In this document: piece by piece, positions 48,603-59,839 of the stretch
Layout: each line of letters begins with the position of its first letter
How positions within the stretch are numbered: position 1 is the stretch's first letter
Origin: Metaphire vulgaris
Lineage: Eukaryota; Annelida; Clitellata; Crassiclitellata; Megascolecidae
NCBI GenBank assembly: GCA_018105865.1
Contig: CM030849.1
Location: 3,412,513 to 3,476,512, forward strand
Reading direction: 5' to 3'
DNA length: 64,000 nt
Position numbers and translations under genes: made by a program
Notes under the pieces: model-generated
What the model saw: the letters and a program-made list of their open reading frames with translations, nothing else
Database searches by the model: none
What the model was told of the DNA's origin: nothing

Positions 48603-48923
48603 CACCATCAGTTGACAGTCAGAAGAGGGGATTAAAGACGTCGGAAGTGCTCCATTCAGTCCGTGCTGACACTCTCCGTTGTCTCTGTGATAGCTATGAT
48701 ACAGGCAGTCTGAATTTTCTTTGCATTTTCTGGCACAGTCCAACTGAGACCTTGCACGTATTATTCGCGAAGAAGAGGAATCCGAAGAATCGGGACAAAG
48801 ATTTCCTCCTTGGTCAGAGATTGCGAACGTCGAAGTCGTCATCATGATCTTGTCTTCATTTTGTTGGCATAAAACACACATGGGGCCAAAAAGAAGGCAA
48901 AATGTTATCAAATTTGGACTCAT
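48603..48923 (-). CDS. Gene D exon 1: signal peptide and PAN/apple-like domain
   Basis: It starts MSPNLITFCLLFGPMCVLCQ. It encodes GGNLCPDSSDSSSSRIIRAR, LDCARKCKENSDCLYHSY, ECQHGLNG and SDCQLMV and ends at donor GTG|GTAGGA. All six PAN cysteines are present. Confidence 0.9.
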
Positions 48924-49084
48924 GGTGTGAGCAATATCTATTCGCGTTTAATCTGTTGATGAAATCAATGGAAACTCGCAATATATCAAGTTTCCAAAAT
49001 TACGAGAGAAACTGTTTATCTAAACGGGAATCGTCGTGTGAACCTAGGACTTTTCCCTAGAGCAATATGTTCGGTGATCTGCTG

Positions 49085-49600
49085 TTTGACATAACTCCAT
49101 GGTGATGTTAATTTTTAATGAAGCGATCATTGAAGTGGCGGAGCCCTGGCCACAGGTAGGCCTACCTCAACTCGCTGTGAAGCAGTCTGAGGACTTTATC
49201 ATTCTCCTATGGTTGTACTTGTTCGCCAAAAGGACCAGGAGTACTTGAAAGGGTGTAGCATACATTGCGATACAATACATTCGTGTCATTTATGAATACC
49301 GCCAGCACTGAAATGAGAGAAGGCAACACATTGGCTGTGGCGACAGTGACTTAGCAATGCATAATTTATTACTTATAGTCTACCTTCAAATAAAGGGGAA
49401 AATAGGCTCGATGACCCGTTGCGCAGACATTGGCTTTGTCACCTCTGTGGGTTTCCACGTCCATTGAAAAGGCGCTGCTGTCGTTAACAAAAGATCGGAA
49501 GGCAACATGGGCAGGAAATACAAAGCGACCAGGTCCGCCAAATGACCACAACGACGACGAGTTAGATCTTGTCAAATCTAACATTCAGAAACAGGGTGCA
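49085..49600. promoter_or_regulatory. Conserved upstream block of gene D
   Basis: CTCCATGGTGATGTTAATTT, TTGAAAGGGTGTAGC and GGCGCTGCTGTCGTTAACAA match the gene A flank 8810-9290 in order and spacing. A short open minus-strand segment with SFVNDSSA is shared, but no splice-consistent exon is evident. Confidence 0.45.
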
Positions 49601-50960
49601 CTCCAACCAACGGAATCCGCTGAATCAGCATTATCGTCTGGAAATTCTGCATATGAGGATGAGGGTGCAGACTGACTCGAGTCTTTAAATATTTCAAATT
49701 CCATACGCCCTTGAAATTTCTCAGAAATTTCGCAACTACGCAAAATATTTCAAATTGAAATATTTCAACCAACATCATTCTTGTTAGGAACTTATTATCT
49801 TGCATCTAACTCAATACACAAGTTGGAATCGATAGGTACTAAAAGGGAACACTGTTCCCTCAGGGAGGTACCCTTAGAATGTGGTAGCAATATAAACACG
49901 AGATAAAATATAATTAGCAGGCAAAATTAACATAAGTCATTGAGATGTCAAAGAGTTTAAGCATGACAAGATCTGCCGGCCAACCATGTGTCAACAGCGT
50001 ACGGCATGAAGCTAGGTTGTTACAGCTATGGAGAAATGATTTAAGGAAAAGGAAGGATTTAAGCTTATACCTGAAAACTTGAGGAGTTTAGTTTATTTGT
50101 TTATTTTTAGGTTTATTTTATTATTTTTATTAGTATTATTTAGTTTTGTTCAGTTGATTTGTGTTTTCCTTGGTTGTGTACTACTGGTTGTGTAGGCCTA
50201 CTACTTTTTTATGCTGTGCTTGTCACGAATAAAGATGATTATTATAATGCAGGAATTATAGGAAATGAGAACTCAGATTTTATTGTTTGAAAGTGTCCAA
50301 GTTAAAATATTTGAATATAGAATCGAGAGACAGTGACCAGTACAGTCGAACTTGTTTTCTTAGAATACATGCTCAGACGAGTCAGACCGATGGCTAGAGA
50401 TAGCCTATGGGCCTAAGACTTTAGACTTTTATGTCATCAATAGCAATATCCTACGTCATTGTGGATTTTGGAACTATTTGAACAGGAAAAATACTGACGA
50501 AGAAAGTCTAGAAAAGAACAAGCAATGGAGCGACTGGATTATGAGGGGGAGGAGGAGGAGGAGGAGGAGGAGCATGAGGAGGATCAAGAGGAGAAGAAGA
50601 AAAAAGAGTGAGAGGAGAAAGAAGGTTTTTCGATTTGCTGGAGAAGTCGATCTCATGTGGGGGTCTGCTTCACTCCAGGCGGACTACAAAAGAAGAAGCT
50701 ATAAAAACTATAAAAGAAGAGCGCAAGTAGGATAGGTACGGACGTCTATGTCAAAAAGACAAAGGTCATGGTGGCATAATTTGATTAACCTTCTTTGCAG
50801 GCTGAACAATATTAACCTTTTAACTGGGAACCCCGGATATATCCGTCCATTTTACATCGAGGTACAGTGAAATACCCAGTTAAGGGGTTAAACGTAGTCA
50901 GGCGTGGACATCACTACAGCTGCTAACAATTTTCTCTGGAAAGACATGCACGAGACCGGC
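49600..50960. other. Intergenic between the FReD cluster and 51 kb repeats
   Basis: There is no recognised gene. A GGA-rich stretch lies at 50545-50600, giving Arg/Glu-rich frames of low credibility, and a piggyBac-like MITE at 50812-50891. Confidence 0.45.
50812..50891. mobile_element. piggyBac-like 80-bp MITE, copy 3
   Basis: Starts TTAACCTTTTAACTGGG and ends CCCAGTTAAGGGGTTAA, with core GGATATATCCGTCCATTTTA. Confidence 0.8.
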
Positions 50961-50964
50961 TCTG

Positions 50965-51193
50965 GATTCTTGGGTGTCGATTTATTGGCTGCTATATTTA
51001 GCGGACGACATTGCGCAGTGGGGCGGAGACAGCCTACAAAGGCTAAGCCCAAGGCAATTAAATACCAAAATTAGTATTAAACAGTCTTGGGCTAAGCCAT
51101 GCCGCGCAAAACAGAGAGGTGTGGGAGACAATATTGGAAAAGGCATCGGGCACCTACTGGCGTTGAACCTATGGTTGTTGTTGTTGTTGTTGT

Positions 51194-51250
<57 letters not shown>
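50965..51250 (+). mobile_element. Probable LINE 3' end with (TTG)n(ATG)n tail
   Basis: A frame ending WETILEKASGTYWR-stop runs into TTG and ATG triplets. This resembles the C-terminus plus microsatellite tail of a non-LTR element. The family is not assigned. Confidence 0.4.
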
Positions 51251-51251
<1 letters not shown>

Positions 51252-51678
51252 ATTTAGCTAGCTGTCTAGGATCTTGTTTTCGTAAAATATAACGAACATG
51301 CGCGCAATGCACATGTGCCTATCGGTCAGGCAGATAAGAGAGTCTGCTGCCTGCGGCAGAGTAGGCCGGGCTTGTGCGAGCCCGTTGGCGCGAAGGCTGC
51401 ATGCACTAACATGCTCTGCAGGGTCTAAACAGTCCTTGGTCTAAAGGACGACTAATGGGGTCAATAGCTCAGCTGCTGGCGGATGTACTTTGCATTTTTC
51501 ACGAGAATATGGCAACTATTGTATGAATAGCTGTGAATACATATTGTACCATTGCTTCTAATTGGAATACTATTGAGTCAAGTAGTTAAATATTTTACGG
51601 ACATTCGACAGAAATGGAATTCGAACACAGTGGTAAGACTACAGTAGTGCTAGCGTGCATGAACTTTAAAGGTGTTCT

Positions 51679-51856
51679 CAGTGGCGTATTTAGAATTTTG
51701 GTAAGGGGGGGAGCAGACACTTTCGACCTGACAAGTTACAACTTTGGAAAAAAGTTGACGACCTTTTTTTTGCTTGTCAGGGTCACAGGACAGGCTAGGC
51801 CAAGACCAAAGGGGGGGGGGCATGGCCCAAATGGCCCAATGGTAAATACGCCACTG
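51679..51856. mobile_element. hAT-like MITE (CAGTGGCGTATTTAG family)
   Basis: The 178-bp element ends GGTAAATACGCCACTG. The perfect duplication is GGTGTTCT (51671-51678 and 51857-51864). It contains TTGACGACC followed by TTTTTTTTGCTTGTCAG. Confidence 0.93.
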
Positions 51857-51870
51857 GGTGTTCTCAACCC

Positions 51871-52352
51871 AGTGGCGTGCAGAGACTGGTGGATGCCCCG
51901 GGTCAAGGCAAGTTTGGATACCTTCCACTCCATCACTTGACGGATTCCCGGTACTGACGATCAAGGAAAAGAAGGTCGTCGATGTCGATTTGGATGACCC
52001 CATCTGGTGTATGGGGTGAGCGGTGGAACAGTGGTTAGGGCACTGGTCTGGCAATCGTTAGGACCGTGGTTCAACTCCCGGCCGCGGCAGAAACTTTTCT
52101 GCTGTTTCTGTCCCAAGCGCCCCCAGTCGACTCAACTGTGAATGAGTACATCGGGTGTTAACTCGGTGGAAGGAAAGGCGGCGAGGGAAAGGCTGGCAAT
52201 CCGCCCTCATTCAGCCGTTGCCATGTAAAACTGAAGGTGCTAACCCTTCGGTTCTCCGTACGGGCGCTGAACCCATGGAGTGTATCTTTTTAATCTGGTG
52301 GATGTTCGAGACCACCGCCCCACCGCCCCACCGCCCCCTCTGCACGCCACTG
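51871..52352. mobile_element. hAT-like MITE (CAGTGGCGTGCAGAG ends) hosting a SINE
   Basis: Inverted ends are CAGTGGCGTGCAGAG and CTCTGCACGCCACTG. Flanking octamers TCTCAACC and ATTAAACC match only partly. A tRNA-like SINE (about 52014-52300) is nested within. Confidence 0.72.
52014..52300 (+). mobile_element. tRNA-headed SINE
   Basis: A-box-like ACAGTGGTTAGGGCACTGG is followed by a B box GGTTCAACTCC at 52068-52078 and CGGCCGCGGCAG. An unrelated 200-bp body then begins (CAACTGTGAATGAGTACATC). It is a SINE rather than a tRNA gene because of the long body and imperfect stems. Confidence 0.78.
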
Positions 52353-53095
52353 ATTAAACCTGTACCAGATGCTACAGTAGCTAATCCTTTGGATTCAGTG
52401 ATGCCATCAGTATCGCATGTTTGTGGCCGTAATTAATTAATATATCGACGGAAACGACAACGTACCCGGCATCTTGACAAGTTCAAGGCGAATGCTTTGC
52501 AAACAGACGCGAATAGATTCCTTTGACAGTAATTCAGAACGTACAGTAAGTTCCACACATAAAATATAATGCATTAGGCTGTTCTTGCATCTTTAAAATA
52601 ATTAAAATTAATAATTACCGAAGCTACAACTTAGACAACGTCATCAAACACCAACGTTCTTCAGTCCTCATTGATTCGATGAGGTAGACTAGGTTAATTT
52701 TTTTATATGTTTTAATGACTATCTCGCACTCTTATAAGCATTGGTGAATCAAATATTCAGTCTATTCAGTCTACTCTCCACAAATATTTCGATCTTTGAG
52801 TGCGGTTGTTCCAGAATTGTGCGTGACTTTTAGCCGTAATCAGGGTGCGATTTGTGACTGGAGCAGTGGGGGATATTTGGGGGGAAAAGAGTTTTGGGGA
52901 TGTAGTTGTTGGTAAAATGTAGCAGTCGGGGGATATAGTGGTGAAGAGATGGAGCAGTAGGGGGGTGCAGCTGGGCAGTGGGGAATCCCCCCTTTTCCTC
53001 CTACAAATCGCGACCTGGCCTTAATCCGGGCAAATAAACTAATAAATAACGTGTTTTATAGTTACAGTATGTCCCAATGTGTGTTTGCCTTTATA

Positions 53096-54000
53096 GAAGA
53101 ATCTGGACAGAGCGCTGTTCTATCAAAACCTTTACAACGAAAGCTGCGAAGGAAGATTCGTTGGCCATCAGCGGAATCGTGATCGTCAAAGAGAAGCTAT
53201 TCATTTCAAGTTTCAAAACGCCAGAGATCGAAATCTACGACTTGGAATCTCTTGCTCCAGTTTCCCCTCTGCGTCTTCCGCATCTAGTTAACGCCTACGA
53301 TATGAAATACTGCAACGCAAACAACTGCCTTTATGTTATGGACACAAAATATACGGACAGTCCCAAGGAAATATCTAGAATAACTTTAGAAGGAGAGCTG
53401 ATAAACGCATGGACCGTTGGTATGGGATATGGATGCATCTCCGTAACCTTCGATTCGAATGTCCTTCTGGCTACGTATAATGAAGGGAGAATCGAGGAGT
53501 ATACACCCGATGGAGTACCGATAGAGAGGTTTGTTCTTTCGTCAGAGGGAGGGTTTCCACATTCCCGGTATGCCATCAAGCTACATAACGAACGCTACTT
53601 GATAAGTCACGGAGAAGGATACGACGCAACACACAGGGTCTGTATTGTCGACCGAAGTGGACATGTTTACGCGGCGTTTGGCGCTGAACGCGGCTCTTCC
53701 GTCGCCCAGCTAAATGTTCCGGTGTTTCTGGAATTCGATCCATCTGGATCGTTGGCTGTTATCGATCGTGACAATAGCCGATTGCTACTCTTAGATCCGG
53801 AAAAACTGACGCTCAAGAAAGAATTGATTCCGAAAGGCGATCACGGAATGGATCGACCCGAGCGCCTGGCTTCACGACGCAACAAGAGCCAGATTATTTG
53901 TGGCTCATAACGATGTCTCTTGGAAGAGTTGTTGCATCTTTGTTTTCGACCGATGCTGCGCTCTTCAAAAAAGTTGCCATAAATGAATTTTCTATCTTGC
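53096..54000 (+). pseudogene. NHL-like propeller exon, orphan copy with frameshifts
   Basis: The open stretch encodes AISGIVIVKEKLFISSFKTP, VNAYDMKYCNANNCLYVMD, GYGCISVTFDSNVLLATYNE, GRIEEYTPDGV, SRYAIKLHNERYLISHGEG and LAVIDRDNSRLLLLDPEK. These repeated YDMKY / FDSNVLLA / IDRDNSRLL blades match the 58631-59493 exon throughout. Two shifts are visible. Near 53131 one is needed to join a phase 1 acceptor at 53096, as used by the paralogue. At about 53871 one extra T ends the frame early, though the next frame continues as LFVAHNDVSWKSCCIFVFD. No CARD exons are seen upstream. It is best read as a decayed duplicate, or as an intact gene with sequence errors. Confidence 0.72.
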
Positions 54001-54153
54001 ATTTTCACAGATATCTAATTTAATCGCTCATCCTGATAAGTCGAAGTGTTCTGCTTACCATCATACAACCAATTGCAATATAACATTAATAATGTTATAG
54101 TATATGTGTGTCAATAGAAGGCTCCGCATAGGCCTAATATTCCTCTATTCTAT

Positions 54154-54632
54154 GGTGTCGTCCATAAAATACGTCACGCTATCTTTGGCCATTTTTGACC
54201 ATCCCCTGTTACAAACTGTCACATGTCAAATCTCGTCTCCGCCCCCTTAAAAGTACATAGCCTAACACATCTCGGACCCCCTTTTATGTGTTGTCCATAA
54301 ATTACGTCAAGCGAGTTTTCTATTTAAATATTCGAATTTTTAATTTAGATTTTCTGCAACAAAACGAATATTTAACTTCCGACAATGATAGCGAATATAA
54401 AATTTAATGAGACGTAAGATGTAATATATCTCGGGCAAAGAGTGTTAATGAGTAATTACGAGCAATTAAAACGTCTTTCGCTATGCCTCCTATCAATTAT
54501 ATGTATTGTTATATTTATACTAAAAGTGTAACGTCATACTGGTCCTTACTAGACCCTCTCCCCGTCACTAACTGTCGCACTTTCTTAGACCCTTTTCGCA
54601 CCTTGGGCGTGACGTATTTTATAGACGGCCCC
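54154..54632. mobile_element. DNA element with GGGGCCGTCTATAAA-type ends
   Basis: The 479-bp element has inverted ends GGTGTCGTCCATAAAATACG and CGTATTTTATAGACGGCCCC. A 3-bp TAT flanks both sides (54151-54153 and 54633-54635). It is related to 42180-42592. Confidence 0.78.
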
Positions 54633-55139
54633 TATGTCCTAGATTGCTCGAACATTTTATCATCGTTTGTGAAAATCTTTCCTGATACCTTTTGATCTAC
54701 GATATAAAAGTTTGCACAGACTGATTTCTTCCAAAACAACCATTCAGATTTAAGAGCGCATATCCGACTTTCGCAACAACTGAAGTGATTCATCCAGGGT
54801 TGGAGTTGCCGGGGGAGGGGGTTGAACCCCCCAGCTAACTTTGCAACCCTCCCAAAAATCACATATCTGGTACATGCAGGTTCTGCAATGCATTGAATTT
54901 CAATCCTCAACCCCCCACCCCCACCCCCAGCTCAAATTTCATAACTCCAACACTGGATTCATCGTACACATTTCAAGCACAAAAGCTCACAGGCTTCCAA
55001 CACAAACGGCTCGAGCTGTCCTTCAGGATACTCGATACTCTTACTGCGCTGATCAAGTACCCATAGCTAGCAGAATCGTAAAATGTGCATAGGCCTATAA
55101 TAGCATAATGGCATAATGGCAAATGTCAAACATTTGCTC

Positions 55140-55252
55140 ATTGGGTAGAGAGACCAAATGTCAAACATTATAGTGTGTGTGTGTGTATCAAATATTGGTC
55201 TCTCTATAGAGAGACCACACTACTATAATGTTTGACATTCGACAACCCGTAT
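55140..55252. repeat. Imperfect palindrome with (GT)n
   Basis: AGAGAGACCAAATGTCAAAC and ATAATGTTTGACATT are in inverse orientation around TGTGTGTGTGTG and a TCTCTATAGAGAGA dyad. Confidence 0.7.
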
Positions 55253-55836
55253 ATTGTATACAATAAAAACCCACCAGTTCACGCTAAGTCGGTCAACGAT
55301 TCGACTATCTGTTTTGACTATCGTTAATTCTGATCGGCCGTCTTTTCGACCAGTTTAAATTTAGACGTTACAATTAGACCTGTCGATGTGAATAGAGAAA
55401 GCAATTGTTACATTGAAATTTAGGCGCTACAATTATCAGCACTTGTCAGCACTGGGTGATAGTCTATCAAATATCAATGGCATACAGTACACTGGAAATT
55501 GCATTGGACCAAATGTCTATATAATGATGACCAAAATTTTGCGGTCAATATCAAAGTCGGCGTTGACATGTGATATCTGACAGATGAGCATTTTCCACCC
55601 CTGAAATTTCGTCCGTCATTTTCCAATCCGGCTTTTTCCAGTTATTGACATTTTTTGTCCGTCATTTTCAGCGCTCTCTACATTCGCATGTTTTCAAAGA
55701 CTGTTGTAAAATCCTCAATCTAACTGAATTATAGACAGAAGACGTTGCATATTTCTTATACTTAATATTGATTGCATTATGTATCTTCCAGCGATTCTAA
55801 TTTCCATAATGCGTGATTTCGTTTTCTAATTTACAG

Positions 55837-56166
55837 ACTCATCGTCGAGCAAACAGTCCAACCAAGTGATACATGCCACCTCAGGACTACTATCCATTGG
55901 AAACTCAATTGCTAAGCATAAAACGGTTCTGATAAGCTCACTGGATGTCAGCTCTATCTTCTTGGCCGATCTAGTGGGACACAACCTCATGGACGAAGGG
56001 AAAAGACAGCACATCCTCTCCGGAACCACCAGATACGAAGTGAATAGTAATTTCTTGAATTGGCTTGAAGAGTGTTTGACAAAGACTGTTGATATACATG
56101 CAGTGATGGAAATTCTTAGAACGGACGATCAAGAGCACATTGTCAATTTGATCGAAGGAAAGCAAG
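55837..56166 (+). CDS. CARD-like exon 1 of the CARD-CARD-NHL gene
   Basis: Acceptor TTTACAG, donor CAAG|GTTAAA, 110 codons. Helical blocks LISSLDVSSIFLADLVGHNL, MDEGKRQHI, NFLNWLEECL and HAVMEILRTDDQEHIVNLIE follow the CARD pattern (L--L-----L-----L----eg---I ... q-hi--li). Confidence 0.78.
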
Positions 56167-59100
56167 GTTAAAAGGCAAAATACGCCGCAGAAACATCATC
56201 TATATGCATACAACTAGGTTTACGTGTAAAACTATTGACAGCATTCGCATATATTTTGAAGCTGGAATTTTGTGTAGTGCTTCGTTCAGTTGATTGTGGC
56301 CAATGTATGTCTTGATAATAGTCTTATTCCAGTTCGCGTCCTATGGTCATATTTAAACGTTTAAAAATCCTTTTCGTTTGGCCGCTAAAGTCCTTATTAT
56401 AGACCAACATGTCATTTATATTTCCTGATTGAAGGTATTGGTTTAATAGTAACTTCATTGAATAATGATTGTTGACCCTCGTATACCCACCGGGACTATT
56501 TTTAACCACGGGTCGAACGCAATTCCCATATTGTTTTGTCTTGCAAATGATGACAGCAATCACAATAGCTAAGTAAAATGAAGTTTCTACACAGTTTCTT
56601 AAAGTTCTATCGGATGCGTAGCAATCCATGATATCTGACACAAAACATGAGATATCAGTTGGTTAGTTTTACCCTTCCCGGTGATTACGACAGGGTGTAA
56701 ACGGTGGGTAGAGGCCTATATGAAGATCAAATTAATTTTGTTGACGTCTTGTGTTGAAAAGTCCCCAACTACAGTATATTTAAAATTAAGCGACAATATT
56801 CCAACCCCATTGTAAAAGACGATCTCTTCCAAATAGAGTAAATGGGACGTTGAATGTAAATTTAGATTTCAGGCCTATCTTATATAGTTAGGACTCTCAT
56901 CATCGGATTCGGTATTAATTTTTAAAATGTCGTCGACTGATCTTTTGCGGTACTATATACACCGTACACCTATACACCGTAGTTTATTTCCGCATAGGCG
57001 ACTTGCCATTGTCACAGATGACGAGGACTAGATTGTACAAAATGAGTCGATGGTTAACGGAGCATGTAGACTCCAGACACGGTCTCCTGGAGTGTATGCT
57101 GTCCGATGGTGCCATCAACCGAAGACATCACGAAGCTATCATGGCCAAGGCTACAGATTCGGACAAGAATATGGAATTGATCGAGGTTGTTTCGCGTCGA
57201 TCATATCGTACTCTCGACTCTCTTCTGATTGGTCTTAAGGAAACAGGTCAAGATCACGTGGCCTGTCAACTCAAAGAAGGTCAAACACTGCATTTAATCT
57301 CAAATTAAAGTAACATTTCCGGCATTCATCGTCAGTATCACTGTATCAGTGCGTATTTGTAAAAAAAGGATATTATATTGTTTATTTATTAGGAATAATG
57401 CTTCGTATAAGAGTCCAGGAGATAAGAAATCTGGTTTATGTCAAATAAATGTTTCATTTGCAGTGCTCAATGTTTCAAAATAGGGATTAAGGGTCGCATT
57501 ACTTCCGGGATAAATAGGCGCCTATATTTTCGACCATCTAACCTTTAGGAGTTGGAATCAAATGGCGTAAAATCGTACTATCTGAGTTCATCCCAATCAT
57601 TTGGGCTGAGTTAGGCCTACATTCCGAAATTTGTGAATACGACGTTGCATGATTGATAGCTTCCAGAAGCTGTTTTCATTAAAAGAATACAATCAAATAA
57701 TTTTGATTTGAACGATGGTTGTCGAGTGTTAGAATGACGAAGAAATCAAACAGTGAGAATCAGGTTAAGAACAATAATCGAACCAGCGCCAAACAAATCT
57801 CAGAAAATCAAGTAATATTGAATGCTTTTCTTACATTATGCATTTTCGGAAGATAAATAAGTTGGTTCGGAACAACGGGTAGTAAATAATTCACTGAAAA
57901 GTACCGCCGCCAAATTTCCCGGGACAATGTAATGTAGTAAGGCATATGCAATCGCTTCTTCTTATTAGTCAAAGATCGTATTATTTAGAACTATTGTATT
58001 ATGTGCATATATGATAATATTACTGAATCTCTTTTGCTATTTCAGCTTTGCGGAGCTTATTTGTGGTGGAAAATCCGTTCTCGGATGGTCCATTATCAAC
58101 AAGCTATGTCGAAGGTTGGTCTAAGACAGACGCATGCAACACATTTGCAGTGTTCGCATTGAATCGCTAACCTCTACGAGCTACAGCGAATGGTTGTTAG
58201 ATGACTTGTTAGATGACAATTTTTTTCATACGTGTAAGCTGCTTTTGAAATGAGACTGGAATATTTCTATTCTCGTATTTGAGATTATTGTTTTGTATTC
58301 GTTCGAAAGTTCTCCAAGATGGGACGAATAGAACCTTCCTCACAAATTTTGTAATCATAAAGCAGAAACTAATTTTGCTTCTCAAATTTTACAAAACCCA
58401 CGCTGGATAGTTGTGTAAGTTATATACCATATATGGGATGATATATTGGGTGCTATTATAAAAGCTTAGAGGTGCGATACGGCAAATATAAAAAACAGTG
58501 AAGAAGATATATTTTTCTAATATTGATATATAAAGCTGAAATATTATTCCCTCCACTTGCATTTAAATCATAGTTAGCATAGGTAGGCTTAAATGCCTTT
58601 CGCTTATATTTAACATTGTGCCAAATGCAGATGGAAGAGCAAAGATTGTTGGATCAAGAACATCACTTGTTACAAAGGCCAAGGCGATGGCTCCAACGGC
58701 CATCAGCGGCATAGCAATTGTCGACCAGGAATTGTTCTTCACAAATTTCCACAGGCCGGAGATTGGAATCTACAATATGACGACGTTTGCATTCATCCGC
58801 TCATTCACCATTAACGACTTGGTCAACCCATACGATATGAAATACTGCGTCAAAAATCTATGTCTTTACATCATGGACGCTAGATATACCAATCGTCCGA
58901 AATCTGTGCTCAGATTGGCATCGTCAGGTGAGCTGGTCAAACGCTGGAGTACGGCATCAAGATATGGCTGCATATCAGTCACCTTCGATGGCAACGTGCT
59001 TTTGGCTTCTTTTGAAGAAGGCAGAATTGAGGAATTCGATCCAAACGGAAAATTGATTCGGGAAATCGTATTTCCGTCAGAAACGGGGTTTTCTCGCCCA

Positions 59101-59493
59101 CGATATGCCATCAAGCTGTCTGGAAATCGCTTCTTGACAAGCCACGGGGAAGGGGACAACGAATTGCACACGGTTTGCATAATTGACGCCCAGGGGTACA
59201 TACGGGTATCGTGTGGGGGTAAGAAGGGCTCCGCTGCCGATCGGTTCAACGTTCCAATATATCTGACGATCGATTCCAGCGGTTCGATCATCGTGATTGA
59301 TCGTGATAACAGTCGTGTGTTATCACTGGAACCGAATTACTTGGACTTTAAGCAGGAGCTGATATCCAGCGGAAAAGACGGGATGATGCGTCCCGAACGA
59401 ATGGCTTTGGACGAATCAAGAGGCAAGATATTCATAGCTCACAACGACGCTTACTGGAAAGAATGTTGCGTTTTCGTTTTCGAATACCAGTAA
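55837..59493 (+). CDS. CARD-CARD-NHL gene
   Basis: Four exons are supported: 55837-56166 and 56998-57279 (one CARD-like domain each), 58046-58114 (23-residue linker) and 58631-59493 (NHL-type propeller, stop at 59491). Every internal junction is phase 1 and GT-AG, and all joins stay open, giving at least 513 residues. The first exon with the start codon was not found between 53.9 and 55.8 kb. CARDs mediate death-fold homotypic assembly. NHL propellers usually bind RNA or protein, as in TRIM-NHL proteins. No RING or B-box is seen. A cytoplasmic adaptor or sensor in immune or apoptotic signalling is inferred. The architecture is unfamiliar to me as a named vertebrate gene. Confidence 0.75.
56998..57279 (+). 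CDS. CARD-like exon 2 of the CARD-CARD-NHL gene
   Basis: The acceptor at CGCATAG (56997) is chosen because it gives phase 1; the nearer CACAG at 57017 would not. It encodes RWLTEHVDSRHGLLECMLSD, GAINRRHHEAIMAKATDSDK, NMELIEVVSRRSYRTLDSLL and GLKETGQDHVACQLKEG. The SD-x-n-LI-v--RRS and ETGQ-H-A--L signature is typical of CARDs. Confidence 0.85.
58046..58114 (+). CDS. 69-bp linker exon of the CARD-CARD-NHL gene
   Basis: Acceptor TGCTATTTCAG, donor GAAG|GTTGGT. It encodes LRSLFVVENPFSDGPLSTSY then VE. It is phase 1 on both sides and open in the required frame, which supports it although it lacks a domain. Confidence 0.65.
58631..59493 (+). CDS. NHL-type propeller exon of the CARD-CARD-NHL gene
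   Basis: The acceptor CCAAATGCAG fits phase 1. The 286-residue open exon encodes TAISGIAIVDQELFFTNFHR, YDMKYCVKNLCLYIMDARYT, GCISVTFDGNVLLASFEEGR, RYAIKLSGNRFLTSHGEG, IYLTIDSSGSIIVIDRDNSR and KIFIAHNDAYWKECCVFVFE. About six blade repeats suggest a complete beta-propeller. It has no frameshift, unlike its paralogue. Confidence 0.88.
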
Positions 59494-59603
59494 ACTGCTG
59501 ATAATGGATCGTTGTTAAATTCTAGAGCCTACTTACTATTCAACACCCTTCATTTTTTGTTACATTTTGAGTTGTCCCGATGTCCATATTTCTGAGCCTG
59601 AGA

Positions 59604-59636
59604 CTCAATGTTCATTTAAGTTAAATGAACATTGAG
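59604..59636. repeat. Perfect 16-bp hairpin
   Basis: CTCAATGTTCATTTAA, one G, then TTAAATGAACATTGAG, about 110 bp after the CARD-CARD-NHL stop codon, probably in its 3' UTR. Confidence 0.9.
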
Positions 59637-59732
59637 CCAATTTGTCTACTATTTCTGTCCCTTATGACCTGGTAGGAGAACTTTTAGAAATGTACTCGTC
59701 TTAAGAATTCCTGTTACTATTATTGTTGTGTT

Positions 59733-59811
<79 letters not shown>

Positions 59812-59839
59812 AGAGAGAGATAATATATATATATATATA

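Larger units (their letters stand above)
43073..48923 (-). pseudogene. FReD gene D: degenerate PAN / FN2-like / fibrinogen-domain gene
   Basis: Exons are 48603-48923, 48091-48124, a disrupted exon 3 copy (47367-47590), an intact exon 3 copy (46439-46570), 45018-45259 and 43073-43412. Exon 1 is open and nearly identical to gene A upstream of its shift. The microexon encodes DVDAFKESFPE, losing the Cys. Skipping the broken exon 3 would keep the frame. Exon 5 has a frameshift at a G4A6 run (plus strand, about 43270-43279). As written the gene cannot encode a complete FReD. Single-base errors in the run or true decay are both possible. Confidence 0.7.

Noticed and set aside
51650..52054. Open frames of 108-134 codons around 51.6-52.0 kb
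   Set aside because: They lie wholly within MITE sequence.
52014..52090. Functional tRNA gene
   Set aside because: A and B boxes are present but the stems are imperfect and a long SINE body follows.
56324..56641. 105-codon minus-strand frame between the CARD exons
   Set aside because: Not recognised, no paralogue or splice context, and it lies inside the intron of a better supported gene on the other strand.
57018..57279. Alternative start of the second CARD exon at ATG 57018
   Set aside because: The acceptor at 57017 would give phase 0, out of step with the upstream phase 1 donor; the acceptor at 56997 fits.
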